Assembly: GCA_001466705.2 (NCBI GenBank) | Contig: LATX02000185.1 | Location: 558,001 to 622,000, forward strand | DNA from: Moniliophthora roreri | Taxonomy: Eukaryota; Basidiomycota; Agaricomycetes; Agaricales; Marasmiaceae | Length of the DNA: 64,000 nucleotides | Reading direction: 5' to 3' | Shown: positions 47,541 to 59,417 of the stretch, one piece after another | How the letters are laid out: every line of letters begins with the position of its first letter | Numbering within the stretch: the stretch's first letter is position 1 | Notes under the pieces: generated by a model | Databases searched by the model: none | What the model saw: the letters and a program-made list of their open reading frames with translations, nothing else | What the model was told of the DNA's origin: nothing | Program-made: the position numbers and the translations under genes

Positions 47541-49112
47541 ATGTCCGCGTTTCCAGCCTTCGTCTCTCAGCTCACCACGCTCCTTTCTCCAGGAGCTAAA
47601 GTCTTGACAGACTCATCAACAGAAGAATTTCAGGTCCTCCTTGGACGGTGGAGTGATATCGACAAGCAGACTCCCGGAGCGATTGTACTGGTGACGACGG
47701 AGGAGGATGTAGTAGAAACAGTTCGTCTTTCTCTCGCAAAATTTACTTTGAGGAATTAATAACCATGCTACAGGTCAAGCTCGCAGTCAAATTCGAGGTG
47801 CCATTTGTACCCAAGTCGGGTGGCCACAGCTACTGGTCTACCATCGGAGAATCTGGAATTATCATTGATCTCAGTCTGTTCAAGGGCGTCGAGGTTGACA
47901 AGGACTCGAGCACGGTAACAGTTATAGGAGGAACGCAGGTCAAAGAAGCGAATGATGTGGCCTTCGAGTCTGGTCTCTGTGTCCGTGAGTCTTCCCGGCT
48001 CTTCTCGATGAACATTTAGTTATTTATTGTATTCTTAGCTCTTGCCAGCGCTAACTCTGTCGGCGTCATTCCCCAAGCCATCGGTGGTGGCATCAGCGCT
48101 CTTTCCGGACTTTGCGGCTACACTTCCGACAATATCCTGTCTGCCCGTCTCATCACCGCAACTGGCGATCTCATTACTATTTCCGACACATCTCACCCTG
48201 ACCTCCTCTGGGCTCTTCGTGGTGCAGGCCAGTTCTTTGGCCTTGTCACATCCGTCACTTTACGAGCCTACCCACTCTCTATTCTTGGAACTCCAGACGC
48301 TACAGTCTGGACCGGTACCATTGTCTTCCCAGTTGACCGTCTAGCAGACGTTCTACCCGTCTTTTACCCATTGGTCGCCGATGAGTCTGTACCATGGACA
48401 GGGCTCTTTATCGTTGCTGCACCTCCGCCCAATTTCCAAACTGTTCTCCTCATTCTCCCTGTATTTTTTGGCACTGCTTCTCAAGCCGAAGCATTCCTCG
48501 AACCCTTGAAAGCTCTTGGACCAGCTGTGTTCGACGGCAAAAGTGTGCCGTTCACCAGAGCCAACGACGGTATAGATCCATTTTGTGTCAAGGGCGGATT
48601 CAAAAAGTTTTCGGGTGCCGGCATGAACCTCAAAAAGTTTGAAGAAGTTATAAATCTCGTGCCAAAGATCGTGGAATATCACGAGGAGTTGAGAAAGAAG
48701 GCCCCGGATGCTGGCGCGACGGCGTATGCCATCGAATGGAACTGTCATGTCCCGAAAAAGAGGCTAGAGTTTCCAGAGTCGGCGTATGCCCATAAGGATG
48801 TCAAAGTTTGGGTGTAAGTCTCAAGCACTCTCATCATGATATGTTTTCCTCATTGACCACCTTGTTTGCAGGGAACTGCTGTCCTGGTACACGGACTCGG
48901 CGTCGCATGGGGTGGTCAATGGTATTGAGGAAGAAGTGCTCACTATGCTTCGTCAAGGGCAAGCCGTAGAAGACGAGGCGGCGTTCCAGAACTGGACACG
49001 CACAGAGCCTATCGAGAGACGCTATAGAGGAAAAGCCCGACTCGAGAAGTTGAGAGCGCTCAAGCGACAGTGGGATCCAAGGGGACTTTTTACTACTCAG
49101 CTTCTTTCATGA
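47541..49112 (+). CDS. FAD-linked oxidoreductase (PCMH/BBE type)
   Basis: About 465 aa with three introns. It opens MSAFPAFVSQLTTLLS, with no obvious signal peptide. The FAD-binding PCMH domain spans about 35-210: PGAIVLVTTEEDVVETV, VPFVPKSGGHSYW (the His of GGHS can link covalently to FAD), GVIPQAIGGGISALSGLCGYTSDNI and DLLWALRGAGQFFGLVTS. The C-terminus ends KLRALKRQWDPRGLFTT, where most relatives have a berberine-bridge-type WDPxxxF block. The family oxidises alcohols, sugars or secondary metabolites. The substrate is unknown. It shares its upstream region with the Zn2Cys6 gene. Confidence 0.9.
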
Positions 49113-49563
49113 CTTGGTTGGGATTTATGATCCGAAACGTGTTTCGTCCTTGGTTGTATAGCGGTGGAAGCGGTATATACTATTTTTTTGGCGTTTGCGC
49201 CCCGTTTCCAACTTTTTAAGAGGCGGCGAAGCAGGCAAAGGGCGCGCACCCTTGTAGTTGTGCTGAAGTCGGCCTGACGACGACCGATTGGCTATGCTAT
49301 TATTTCAAAGGACATGTCTCTGTGGCAAATGGGGTGTCAGCCAATGACCTGAAACCGGACACAATGACAACACTGATCTCTCGGTAACGTCCGATTTCGA
49401 AATCTAAAACGCGGCAGATCCTTACGCTTATCGGTCGATCGGCAACAAAGACAAGCTATATGAACATCCGATCCTCCTCAAAAACTTTCCGTCCCCTTCC
49501 CACTTTCTTTCCGCTCTTTTCACCACACACTCACCAATCCATTACTCTCCTTTACATCCGACA
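49113..49563. other. Intergenic, promoter of the CAP protein gene
   Basis: 451 bases. The last ~80 bases before the next ATG are strongly pyrimidine-rich (CCCCTTCCCACTTTCTTTCC), common at basidiomycete transcription starts. No gene was seen. Confidence 0.5.
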
Positions 49564-50524
49564 ATGATAGCCCGCCTCTCATTCATCCTCGCTATCGCAG
49601 TTGCGCTATTACTGCTTCCTGAAATCAGTGTCGGCCGCGCTTTGCAAGCTAGGCGACACATGAAACGTTTTACACCTGACAAGCGAGAGCCCTGTGTAGG
49701 TCTTGGGTGAGTATTTGGCGGTCACCTTTTTATTTTTGAATACGATTCACTACTAACGATAACCGTAACAGATGCTGGTACGGAGGAATCGGTATTTCGG
49801 GACCCGAGCACAAGCACAAGCACAACAAGCATCCTCACCATGACCACACTTCCACTTCAAAGAACAGTGGCTCTGATCAAGAGGTTTACTTGAATCTGCA
49901 CAACGAACTCCGGGCTCAGCACGGTGCCAGCCAGTTGACATGGAATAAAACGCTGGAACACGCTGCTCAAGAATGGGCTGATCGATGCATTTTCGAGCAT
50001 TCCCAAGGAGAGCTCGGTGAATTGGGAGGTACACAACTCCTATTTTGACTTGAAGGAATGATCTTCTGGATTGACCTTTTGTGCAGAAAATCTCTCCGCT
50101 GGAGTTGGCAAGGACTTTGACGCCGCCGCCGCGGTTCAGTTATGGATTGACGAGGCTGGTGTGTGGGCTTGGGTTGTTCGTCTCCTACAAATGAGGCTGA
50201 TCATGTACACGCAGGCGATTACAACCCTTCCAACCCAGAGTACTCTCACTTCACTCAAATGGTCTGGAAAGGAAGCACATGTCTCGGCTGTGCCAAGGCT
50301 ACAAATTGCGGCGGTATCTTTGGTGACCAAGTGAGTTTCTGTACTGTTTCAAGAGCCAAGGCTGATCGATACCTGTTTTTGCAGCCTGCCACGCTCTACG
50401 TATGCGAATACTGGCCTCCTGGGAATGTCATTGGTTATTTTGCGTTAGTATTTCGGCCACAGCTTACATCGAAAGCAACATGACTAATTGAGTGTATTTT
50501 CGCAGCTCAAACATTCAAGTGTGA
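49564..50524 (+). CDS. Secreted CAP/PR-1-like protein
   Basis: The signal peptide MIARLSFILAIAVALLLL is followed by Lys-Arg pairs (MKR, DKREP) that could be cut by a Kex2-type protease. A His-rich linker of about 20 residues (KHKHNKHPHHDH) precedes the CAP domain. That domain has LHNELRAQHGASQLTWN, AQEWADRC, GENLSAG, YSHFTQMVWKGST, then NCGG and YVCEYWPPGN. The spliced last exon gives YFASNIQV. CAP proteins of fungi are secreted and bind sterols or lipids; some act in host interaction. The domain is complete, about 200 residues, with about five introns. The function of the His-rich linker is unknown; metal binding is possible. Confidence 0.88.
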
Positions 50525-50995
50525 TCTCTCTCTCTCTCTTTCTCATGTCATCCGTGCACTGGTGCACCCTGCTTGGAGGTATCGAATGCCTCCCGCGATC
50601 AGTCAACCTGCCTGTGACTTTCTTCAGCATGTAGTCTGTGTATTACCTAGTATTATACCTACTCAGGCTCGCTTGACGCGTATCTCTGTCATCCTTGTTT
50701 CTAGTAACATGATTGTTCAAATTTTGCCCTATTCAACCGAGAGTCCGTACTCATGATGTCATCGAGGCACGAAGGAAACTGTGAGCTCCAGCGCTTGTTG
50801 AGTCAGGCGCTTCTAATGGCACCTCGGGCATGGGTCGGACATGGGTCGGGTAAGGTCGGGCATTACCTTGAACACCGAGACAGGCTCATCAACGAGACTT
50901 CTCGCGCTATAACTCGTGAGTCATCTAGAGAATATAAAAGGACCCGTTTTATCCCAAGGAAGATACCAGAATCATTCGCATTATCAACATTCTAA
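50525..50995 (+). other. Intergenic region before the NmrA-like gene
   Basis: 471 bases starting with a short CT repeat. A minor duplicated GGGTCGG occurs near 50830-50850. It holds the core promoter of the next gene. Confidence 0.5.
50933..50939 (+). promoter_or_regulatory. TATA box of the NmrA-like gene
   Basis: TATAAAA lies 57-63 bases upstream of ATG 50996, a fitting position for a short 5' UTR. Confidence 0.55.
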
Positions 50996-52200
50996 ATGGC
51001 CTCTCCCAAGAAACTCATCCTCGTTGTCGGTGCAACTGGCGCACAGGGTCTTCCCGTCGTTGCCTCCCTTCTTGCACCAAGCAAAGACGGCACACCCTCC
51101 CCATACGCCGTACGTGCTTTGACTAGAGACCCGACTAGCGAGCGTGCAGTACAGCTGAAAAATGCTGGAGCGGAATTATTCAAAGGTGATCAAGACTTGC
51201 CCAATAATGAACAACTGCTAAACATTGCTGCAGGCTCCTTTGAGAACGTCCAGGATATCATTGGAGCATATCAAGGCTGTTATGGCGCCTTCATCAATAC
51301 GGATACATTCACCGTTGGACAGCAGCGAGAAATCTACGCCGCTATCCAATGGTACGAGTACGCTCATCGTGAGGGCTCGATGCGCCACTTTGTATGGAGT
51401 GGACTGGATTATAGCAGTAAAGTAAGTGTATCGCGTTGCAAAGGACGTAAAGCTAACAAATGAAAATACGCAGCTCGGAAGCTACCAGCTCAAGTACAAA
51501 GCAGAGCATCTTGATGCCAAAGGAATTTTCAACGATTTCCTGAGGTATCAGCCATCGGTCCCTGAAGGCGATGGATTGACTTGGTCCATTGTCACGACTG
51601 GTCCATATATCGAAGGCCTTCGTACTGTGAGTGCCAACAGGGGTTTAGTCTGATAAACAATTGCTCATATCAGCGTTTTAGCCTTTCCTTGGACCACTGA
51701 AGGAACGCGATGAAAACGGGGCAGTCGTGTTTGCCATCCCTGTCGGAAATGGACATGTTCCCATCATCAGTCTCAGGGATATTGGCTGGTGGGTCCGTTA
51801 CACCTTTGATCACCGAGCAGAACAGTCTGGCAAAGAGCTGAAGATTGCGACGGAGATGCTGAATTGGGATACGCTTGCTGAAACGTTCACTCGAGTTACG
51901 GGTATTCCTTCAGTCCACAAGCGGTTGGAGGTAGATGAGTACTTGGATCTACTGAAGGGGCTAGAAGCGATTCCGGTAGCGGAAGAAGAGAAAGGAAGAG
52001 GTCCAAGTGTAAGGGACACTTTTAGCGGGATGTATTGGACCTGGAGAGATAATCTTTTGACGAGGGATATGGATTGGCTGAGGAAGGTTTATCCGGAAGG
52101 ATACACTTTGGAAAGTTGGATCCGAGAGACTGGATATGATGGATCCCAAGCACCAAGCGTATTGAAAGGTGAAAGGATTGGAGCTGCCTTGCGAAAGTAA
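50996..52200 (+). CDS. NmrA-like NAD(P)-binding family protein
   Basis: Three exons, about 360 aa. The N-terminus LILVVGATGAQGLPVV is the GxxGxxG Rossmann loop of atypical short-chain dehydrogenases. It is followed by AVRALTRDPTSERAVQL, the usual basic stretch after strand 2. Further blocks: GCYGAFINTD, HFVWSGLDYSS, LTWSIVTTGPYIE and HVPIISLRDIGWWVRYTF. Relatives either sense NAD(P) redox state (NmrA in nitrogen repression) or act as isoflavone-reductase-like enzymes. This member lacks evidence for either role. Introns at about 51423-51474 and 51630-51681 have consensus ends. The start follows a TATA box. Confidence 0.88.
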
Positions 52201-52790
52201 CCCAGTACCCTAGAACTACCCTAGTTAGTAGATAGAACCAATTTTGTAAAATCGATGATCTTGATATTTTTGCCAGTGCAATGCGATCCATAATCATGCT
52301 GCTGCCTCATTGCTGAACGTTGAAAACATGCTTCAAACATCTGATATGATGGGGGTAACAAGTCAGACGGCAGGCGGCAATGAGTTTTGTGAAACGCGTT
52401 TATAGCGAAACCACGTGGACTTGTTGTGACGCGTGCGGCTGAAAAGCCCCACTCAGACTGCTTAGGCCTCACAGCTCTTTTATTCTCCACCCTACCATCC
52501 ACCGTCATTGCTGGCCACTGGTGCGCAAGCAAACCAACCCCTTGCTGTGCCACATAAACCCTGTGGGATAAACAGGGCATAGTAGCCAGAAATCGGTGAG
52601 CTTTGACTCGGACATTGTGCACCTAGAGGTATAACTAAACATTGCGGATAGACCTTCCATTCTTTCATTGCGAAAAACTCATTTTTTCTCTCAAGTTCCT
52701 TTATTCGACAACTTTACTTGGCTCAATCCGTGAGCTACGCATCAACACACGGCCTTGAAAGGGATCGAACACAGAACGATAAATTTGACA
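52201..52790. other. Intergenic, 590 bases
   Basis: 3' flank of the NmrA-like gene and promoter of the next gene. An antisense frame at 52221-52622 has no recognisable content. A pyrimidine-rich stretch (TTTTTTCTCTCAAGTTCC) lies about 110 bases before the next start. Confidence 0.45.
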
Positions 52791-54237
52791 ATGTTCAATT
52801 TCTTCCGCAAGAATTCGACCGCAGACTCTACGAGTCAACTTATCTCAAACGAACAGCTTCGTACACCTTCTCCGTCAGTCGTATCAGCCGTCGGAAAGAC
52901 GCAGATAAACGAGTCACCAATCCAGAATGACAACCTTGGCCCGCCAGATACACCATCACCGCCTGCACACCCTCTCGACGCTGATCTCGGTCTAATTTCA
53001 AATCCTGCGGCTCTTTATGAGCTCATTTCATCGGTTCCTGCAAAAACCTTGCATGAATACACTCTCAACCACCTTATCCCACCACCAGCTGACTCGAAAC
53101 GGGCAGCGCAATTCAAACATCCTATCCATACGCCTTCATCAATCACTTTGACGCACCTTACATCCTTCTTCTCGTCTCTCACTCCCCCTCCACGGTTACA
53201 CTGTGTACGGTGTCACAATTTCTACTTTGACGTGGAAAACAATGACAGAAGTTGTCTGGTTGCTCATGATGATGAAAGTGCAGAAGTTGAAAGGGTTGGA
53301 ATTGGAAAGGGAAAGATTGATGCAGCTACACAGTACGAGACGCTTTGGGGATGCTGTGGCAAGACAGTAGAAGGTGATGGTGACATGGGACCTCCGGATG
53401 GATGGTGTTACGAAGGCAAGCATACCGTGCGTGGCCTCTGCTCTATATAGCACTCGGGAGACTGATATTGACCTTTGATGATAGACTGATACAAAGCGGG
53501 CCAGATTCCGTGCCGACTCTTCCATTCACGACGACAAGCTCACATCATGCACTCGTTTAAAGTGCTTCGAACCTAAACCCGAAACTCAGGATGTCTCTTC
53601 ATCTGATGAGGAGTCTGATAAGCGTTCACGACCTCGGAAGCGAGTAACGAAGAAACGTGCTCGGCCTGCAAACGATGATGGGGAAGCAGAAAGAGAAGCA
53701 GAGGTCGACGCAGCATCAGCGACGCTGGTCAATGACGATGCCGTCAGCGCTACAAGCTCGAAGGATAAACCCAAGAAGAAGCCAGCCAAGCCTCGAAAGA
53801 AGCGAGCCAAAACTACCGATGACGATAAGGCTTTCAAACCCGACGGAACGCCTTCCGCAGACGAGGTCGACGATATGGAGGTCGACGAGACGGCATCCGT
53901 CTCATCGAAACGGAAACCTCGTGCAAAACCTAGATCAAAGGCGGCGCCTACTTCTAGGAAAAAGCCTGCAGCGAATCCCGGATCTACTTCTGCTTCCGAA
54001 CGGGGCACACCGGCAGGACCAAGTAGCCCACGAATGCCTCCGCCTTCTTCTCCAGGTTCGCCCACACGATCCGTGAAAGGCGAGAGGACGAGAAAGCAAA
54101 GCGTGACGTTCTCAAAAGATGCAGACGAGACCGCTTCGATAAAGAAGAGTGTCAGGCCTAGATCTAGCGTTGGAGGAGGCAGGAAGCCGAAGAAGGTTGA
54201 AGAGATTGTGCAGTCCAGTATCGATGGGGAGACGTAA
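52791..54237 (+). CDS. Uncharacterised protein with Cys/His cluster and Lys-rich tail
   Basis: The ATG at 52791 begins MFNFFRKNSTADSTSQ. One intron near 53427-53484 joins CYEGKHT to TDTKRARFR. Residues 130-235 hold a conserved-looking metal-ligand set: LHCVRCHNFYFD, RSCLVAHDD, WGCCGKTVEG, WCYEGKH and SCTRLKCF. The spacing suits zinc binding, but I do not recognise the domain. The remainder, about 230 residues, is disordered and Lys/Arg/Ser/Pro-rich (KDKPKKKPAKPRKKRAK), with acidic islands (DDMEVDE), typical of nuclear chromatin-associated proteins. It converges with the dioxygenase array. Confidence 0.7.
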
Positions 54238-54568
54238 CGAGCAATGGACTCGATTTCCTTCGCCATGGACGGATGGACAGGTACATTCTTTCGGGTCAAT
54301 TTTGGACGTGCAAAGGGCACGTCGATCTTTCTTTGATACACTACCTTATCTATTTCCGGTCCCTCGTTAGACATTCCATTACCGCCATGCCACTTATCTG
54401 TTTCGTTCTTGTACATGCCTACCCTGACATTACTCAGTACTGTACTCCAATGTACTCTTACACTCCTTTCATTTCTCGATGCTCTTTTATAATCTATTCC
54501 CCGAAACAGATACCATATGTATTAGCCTTGTCTCTCAACGCGAGCAATGTATTCTATTTTGCAAGTCT
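54238..54568. other. Shared 3' region of convergent genes
   Basis: 331 bases between two stop codons, pyrimidine-rich on the plus strand. No gene was seen. Confidence 0.5.
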
Positions 54569-56239
54569 TTACTTGTAATGCTTTACCACAACGCCGTTGA
54601 TAATCTCCTCGTCAACCTTTGCTTCTCCATGTTGCTCCCCGACCTTTAGTCCAGCATTTACCTGACCGTACGCCAAGGTCCTACTCTTCCTCCATTCCTC
54701 CATTGTCGGTATCTTGTCATCCTCAAAGCGTCGCTGAATCCCTACCCGCTGCAGGACAGGGCTATCTGTAAGAGGCGCCAATTTGATGTGGTCGTCTGCT
54801 ATGTTGAAGTAGTAGGCGCCAAGACGGGTAACATTACGCTGATCTGCGGGAGGTTGGACGACTCTGAGAACGGTATACGTAAAGCTAGGTCAGAGGTGAT
54901 CAGAATGGGACCGGTAGCTTGCCTGTGAATTGTAGCTTTGTAGTAACCGCCCGAGAGGAACTCCATAGCATCTCCTGCATTGATGACCTTGCAATTTGAA
55001 GATGGGTAACTAGTCAAAGGTGTGGCAACGCAGATACTCACAATAGCGTTCTCCATATGCCTCACCCATCTCCACTTGCCATCTAATCCGAGAATTTGCA
55101 GCGCCGCAACCGGTTGACTGTACAGAAGCGTAATTGTGCCAAAGTCTGGTAGCGAAGATACAGTGAGAGATGGTTTCGTTATTCGTGATTGCGACTCCCA
55201 GAACTGACCGGTGTGTCCTTTGAACCAGACGTTCTTGGATTTTACTTCGTCTTCTTCGGAGCGAGGATAGCTGATAGTATCATGTTGAATGATAGTTCTT
55301 GAAGAGAGCCAGGTGCAAACATACTACTTCATGAATCTAACTGATTCTCGGTGAATTTGACTGTACAAAGAGATGGAGAGCCAATGAGCGTACCAAACGA
55401 TTCGCCAGTGGCATTGAAATCATGCATATCAACAAATGTATTCTCAGGAAGCTCTAAGCCTAATGCCAAGAGGCTAGAGTCTCAGTCAGCCATGTTCCAA
55501 GAATCTGCAGCAGACGATCGTACCGAAGAATAGGTTGTACAACATTGAAATGGTTGTGCCTTGCGAATGCATCCACCTCAGGAATGAACGGACGTATTGC
55601 CTCGGGATGAGTTCGTCGCGCAACATTCCGGTTGACTGCAGTATGAAGCATCGTGAGGAACTAGGTTTAGCCTTTGAGAACGATGACGTACTATTGTACT
55701 GCTCCATCTGATCTCTGACTCCTCCTTCGATATGCTAGAAACATACCCACATTTGTCAGATTCCGGCGGCTTCAGAAGTAAGGCTTACACGTACCCAATA
55801 TTGCCTCGGCTTATAACCCTGAAACGACCCAGTCTCGTGCGGTTTGGCGTGATATAATTTCTTCTCATCTTCGGGCACTTGCGTGAATGGAACATTGGCA
55901 ATGTCGAAAATACGTTCCATCTGAGGTCATATCGTGAGCGACAACGATTAAAAACCAGGTTATGGAAGGAACGTGCCTCGGAAGGACTGTACCCATGGTT
56001 AATCACATAGAAGAAACCTTGTGTCGACATGGCAGTTCGAATGTCTTCTACCAAGGCCTGAAGATCCTCTGGGGTCGTACGAGCTTTGGCCAGATCAATG
56101 ACTGCGAGGTCAGCATAGTCCACTGAGATATAACATGTGAGAGGTGTCCTAAAGATAGACGAAAGAGCACATACATGGTTCTTTCGTAGGTTGCGCTGGA
56201 ACGTAGTGAGGAATCTCTGGTCGAGTGGTGAGTCCAGGC
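54569..56239 (-). CDS. 2OG-Fe(II) dioxygenase (IPNS-like), array copy 1
   Basis: Starts MPGLTTRPEIPHYVPAQ at 56239, about 350 aa, cut by many short introns. The N-terminal DIOX_N part is ADLAVIDLAKARTTPEDL and GFFYVINHGYSPSEA. The catalytic core has WFKGHTDFGTITLLYSQP, where the H-x-D iron ligands are split by an intron inside the Asp codon. It continues VNAGDAMEFLSGGYYKATIHR (second His ligand), and a downstream Arg would bind 2-oxoglutarate. The C-terminus reads DSPVLQRVGIQRRF. Such enzymes hydroxylate, desaturate or cyclise small molecules. The intron after ATIHR begins GC instead of GT. It is the most diverged of the three copies. Confidence 0.9.
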
Positions 56240-56942
56240 ATTGTGAGCAAAGGCGAAGTCCGTGTTTCTCTTTAGCTGAGTCGTGTTGGGAATTGGTTTC
56301 TTATAGCACGAAGATGTGAAAATGGGAGCCCGAGAAAGCTTCAAGCTTCAAGTTTGTTCCCGTCCGTTACGTTGAGAGTCCAGTGACCATTGACCAAGGA
56401 GGTAGCCGACTGGGCCGAGTTTCGAAGTTCATCTGAGCATCTGACTACACCCGAGAGTCGGCTTCAAAGCAATTGTCTTCGGCCTTGGTCAGGACTGAGC
56501 AGGTACTAGCACTTGGAGTTCTAAGTGTCAGACGATAGGATAGCGAGCAATGGACAGCACCCTTGTTTGCTTGACCAGATCATCGCATATCTTACCTCCT
56601 TCACAATCTTCGCAATTCTTTGAGGGACCGGCTCTTCGCGTTGACCGGCTAGAAGGGTGCATAGGGAATCACGGGTTATATTGGAGTTGAAATCCACCGG
56701 CAGACGCAAGAACTTGTGGTGCTGAGGAAAACCAACTCATTGACGATTCCAGCATAAGTGTCTGGATGTCTAAACCAAGGGTCTATCGAATGAGGTTAGG
56801 AAACGCGGCCACCGGGCGCTTAAGCGCTTACCCCGTTTTCACAGATGACTCAAGACAGCCATTGTCAAGGCAATAAATTTCTTGCATTGTACATCTCTCG
56901 AGTACAAATCACTATAAAGATGCTCAACGAGCAAGTCGTCAT
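56240..56942. other. Spacer between dioxygenase copies 1 and 2
   Basis: About 700 bases; promoter of copy 1 and 3' flank of copy 2. A small minus frame at 56521-56709 has no recognisable domain. No repeat was recognised. Confidence 0.45.
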
Positions 56943-58616
56943 TTACTTGTAATGCTTCAACACGATGCCATTGATTATCTCCTCATCGACCTTCGCTTCT
57001 CCTTGCTGCTCTCCAGTTTTCCATACAGTTTTCGGGTGTCCATATGCCAAAGATCTACCCTTTCTCCATTCCTCCATCGTCGGCGCATTATCATCCGACT
57101 CAAATCGTCGTTGGATACCCACTCGCTGAAGAACAGGGCTATCCGTAAGAGGTGCTAATTTCACATGGTGGTCTAGAATGGTGAAGTAGCCGATACCTAG
57201 ACGAGCTACAGTACGTTGGTCGGTCGGAGGTTGAACGACTCTAGCACAGGTACGAACATTAGCCGGAAGACGACGGAAACGGGACTCGCAACCGACCTGT
57301 GAATCGTAGCCTTGTAGTAACCTCCCGAGAGAAAGTCCAGGGCATCCCCTATGTTAACGATCTTGGGCACATTAGGACCGCATAGCCATAGTAAGAACCC
57401 TAGTACGTACAATAGCATTTTCAATATGCTTCACCCATTTCCACTTGCCGTCCACTCCGAGGATTTGCAATGCCATGACAGGCTGACTGTACAGGAGGGT
57501 GATGCTACCGATATCTGCAGGATCAAAACGATGTGATCAGTGATAGTCCATTCAATCAGTGCCAAATGTGAGCTGACCAGTGTGTCCCTTGAGCCAAAGG
57601 TTTTGGGATTTGATTTCATCGTCCTCGGAACGAGGATAACTGATGGTTTGCTGAGAAGAACAGTTCCTTGACATTGACATGTAGACATACTATTTCATGA
57701 ATCGTACTGTTCAAGAGAACTGATTATGAGCCCGGCCATGTGAAGGACAACGAGACGTACCGTGCGATTCACCGTTAGACGAGAAATCATGCATATCGAC
57801 AAGAGTGTTCTCAGGGAGTTCCAACCCAGTCGCTAAGAGGCTAAAGTCGAGCCAAATTTTAGCTTTGTACTCAGAAAATAGAGAGGAAAAGGCCATACCG
57901 AAGAATGGGCTGTACGACATTGAAATGATTGTGTCTAGAGAACGCCTCCACTTCAGGAAGGAACGGGCGTATCGCTTCAGGATGGTTTCGTCGCGACACA
58001 TTCTTGTTGACTAGCATAATTTCAGTACCGAGGCCGATATCAAGGGTATGATGACACGCTACTGTTGTACTGCTCCAGTTGGTCTCTGACTCCTCCTTCG
58101 ATATGCTGAGACCATGTCAATGAGATTTCAAGACCTTGACTAGAGGCAATAATCGAACGCACCCAGTATTGCCTAAGTTTGAAGCCTTCGAAGGATCCTG
58201 TTTCAAGCGATTTGGCATCATGAAGCTTCTTCTCATCTTCTGGTAGTGTGAATAGAATGTTGGCAATGTTGAAAATGCGCTCCGTCTGAACCGGTCCATA
58301 CACTTAGTGAGAATAGTAACGACTGAACCATCAGAATGACATGCCTGAGGAGGTGTGTATCCGTGGTTGATCACGTAGAGAAAGCCTTGCGCTGACATGG
58401 CACTCCCCACCTCGCCTGCGAGCTCCTGAAAAGCCTCAGGCGTCGAACGAGCTTTCGAAAGATCAATAACTGGGAGATCAGCGTAGTCCACTGGAGAGAT
58501 AACACATGAGAAACGCAGCCTCGGAGATACAAATGGGCAGAGTACATACAGGTTTCTGTAGTCAGCTGTGCTGGGACATAGCGGGGAACTTCTGGTACAG
58601 CAACAAGTCCAGGCAT
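56943..58616 (-). CDS. 2OG-Fe(II) dioxygenase (IPNS-like), array copy 2
   Basis: Starts MPGLVAVPEVPRYVPAQ at 58616 with the same exon plan as copy 1. Blocks: ADLPVIDLSKARSTPEAFQEL, GFLYVINHGYTPPQA, FKLRQYW, NKNVSRRNHPEAIRPF in the middle, LWLKGHT followed across an intron by the Asp, GDALDFLSGGYYKATIHR, and DSPVLQRVGIQRRFESDDN. All iron and 2-oxoglutarate positions seen in copy 1 are kept. The intron after ATIHR begins with the normal GT. It is very similar to copy 3, including introns and the ~3' end, so those two arose from a more recent duplication. Substrate unknown; probably secondary metabolism or detoxification. Confidence 0.9.
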
Positions 58617-59417
58617 TGTAGAGAAATTTTATGTCAGTCTTCCTTAGCAATAGCCCTTATAGCAGGGCAGGACGCTGTGAGAATCTGAACCCGGGAATTT
58701 TAGTTATGTTAAGCGTCCAGTGACCAAGGTAGCAAGTTGGAGACTCGTTCCGATGGCAAAACAATCAGTCGCAGTCTGAACACCTGACTATGAGCGAGGT
58801 TCTTTTCGTTCTCCTGCAGCTCCGTTCGGCGAGTAATAGCTCGATAAGAAATCAGCAGCGAGCCTCTATAAATATCAGCCAGGTCCAGGATGATAGCAGA
58901 ACAAAGGAACGTACAAAAATATCGTATCTGGCGCCTCCTCCTCGTCGCGTTCCGGCTTTAACATCTTCTCCCGCAATTCACTTATCCTTCATGTGGGCCG
59001 AGAATGGGACCAAGATATGCAAGTTATAACATTCCTGGACATGACAGTAAGCATGGTCGAAATCGAGAAGCTTCATACGCATGCTTTTCGAAGGCTGCTA
59101 GAGGTAGCTTGCGGCATTTTGTTCATTGAGTAAGCCATGAGAGCTCTAAGATAAAACGTAGAGGCATATCTTCTGCCAAGGTATAATCAAGAAACAAGGT
59201 AATTCTGTCCTGAAGTTGGGCGGCAGTGCTGGAAAAAGTGACACGACGCGATCACAAGAGCGCCGTCGGAATCGACCCGCTAGCGGTCACGAATTTGAAA
59301 TCACTGCTATTACCTTCCCTTCTTTAACTCATGTACTCGAATAAAAAACTTGAGTAGACGTGAGAAAATAGAAATCCATTCATGTTCAAGAGCGTCGATG
59401 AAGATGCTTTACATGAT
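58617..59417. other. Spacer between dioxygenase copies 2 and 3
   Basis: About 800 bases with no supported gene. A small plus frame at 58790-59029 is not protein-like. Confidence 0.45.
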
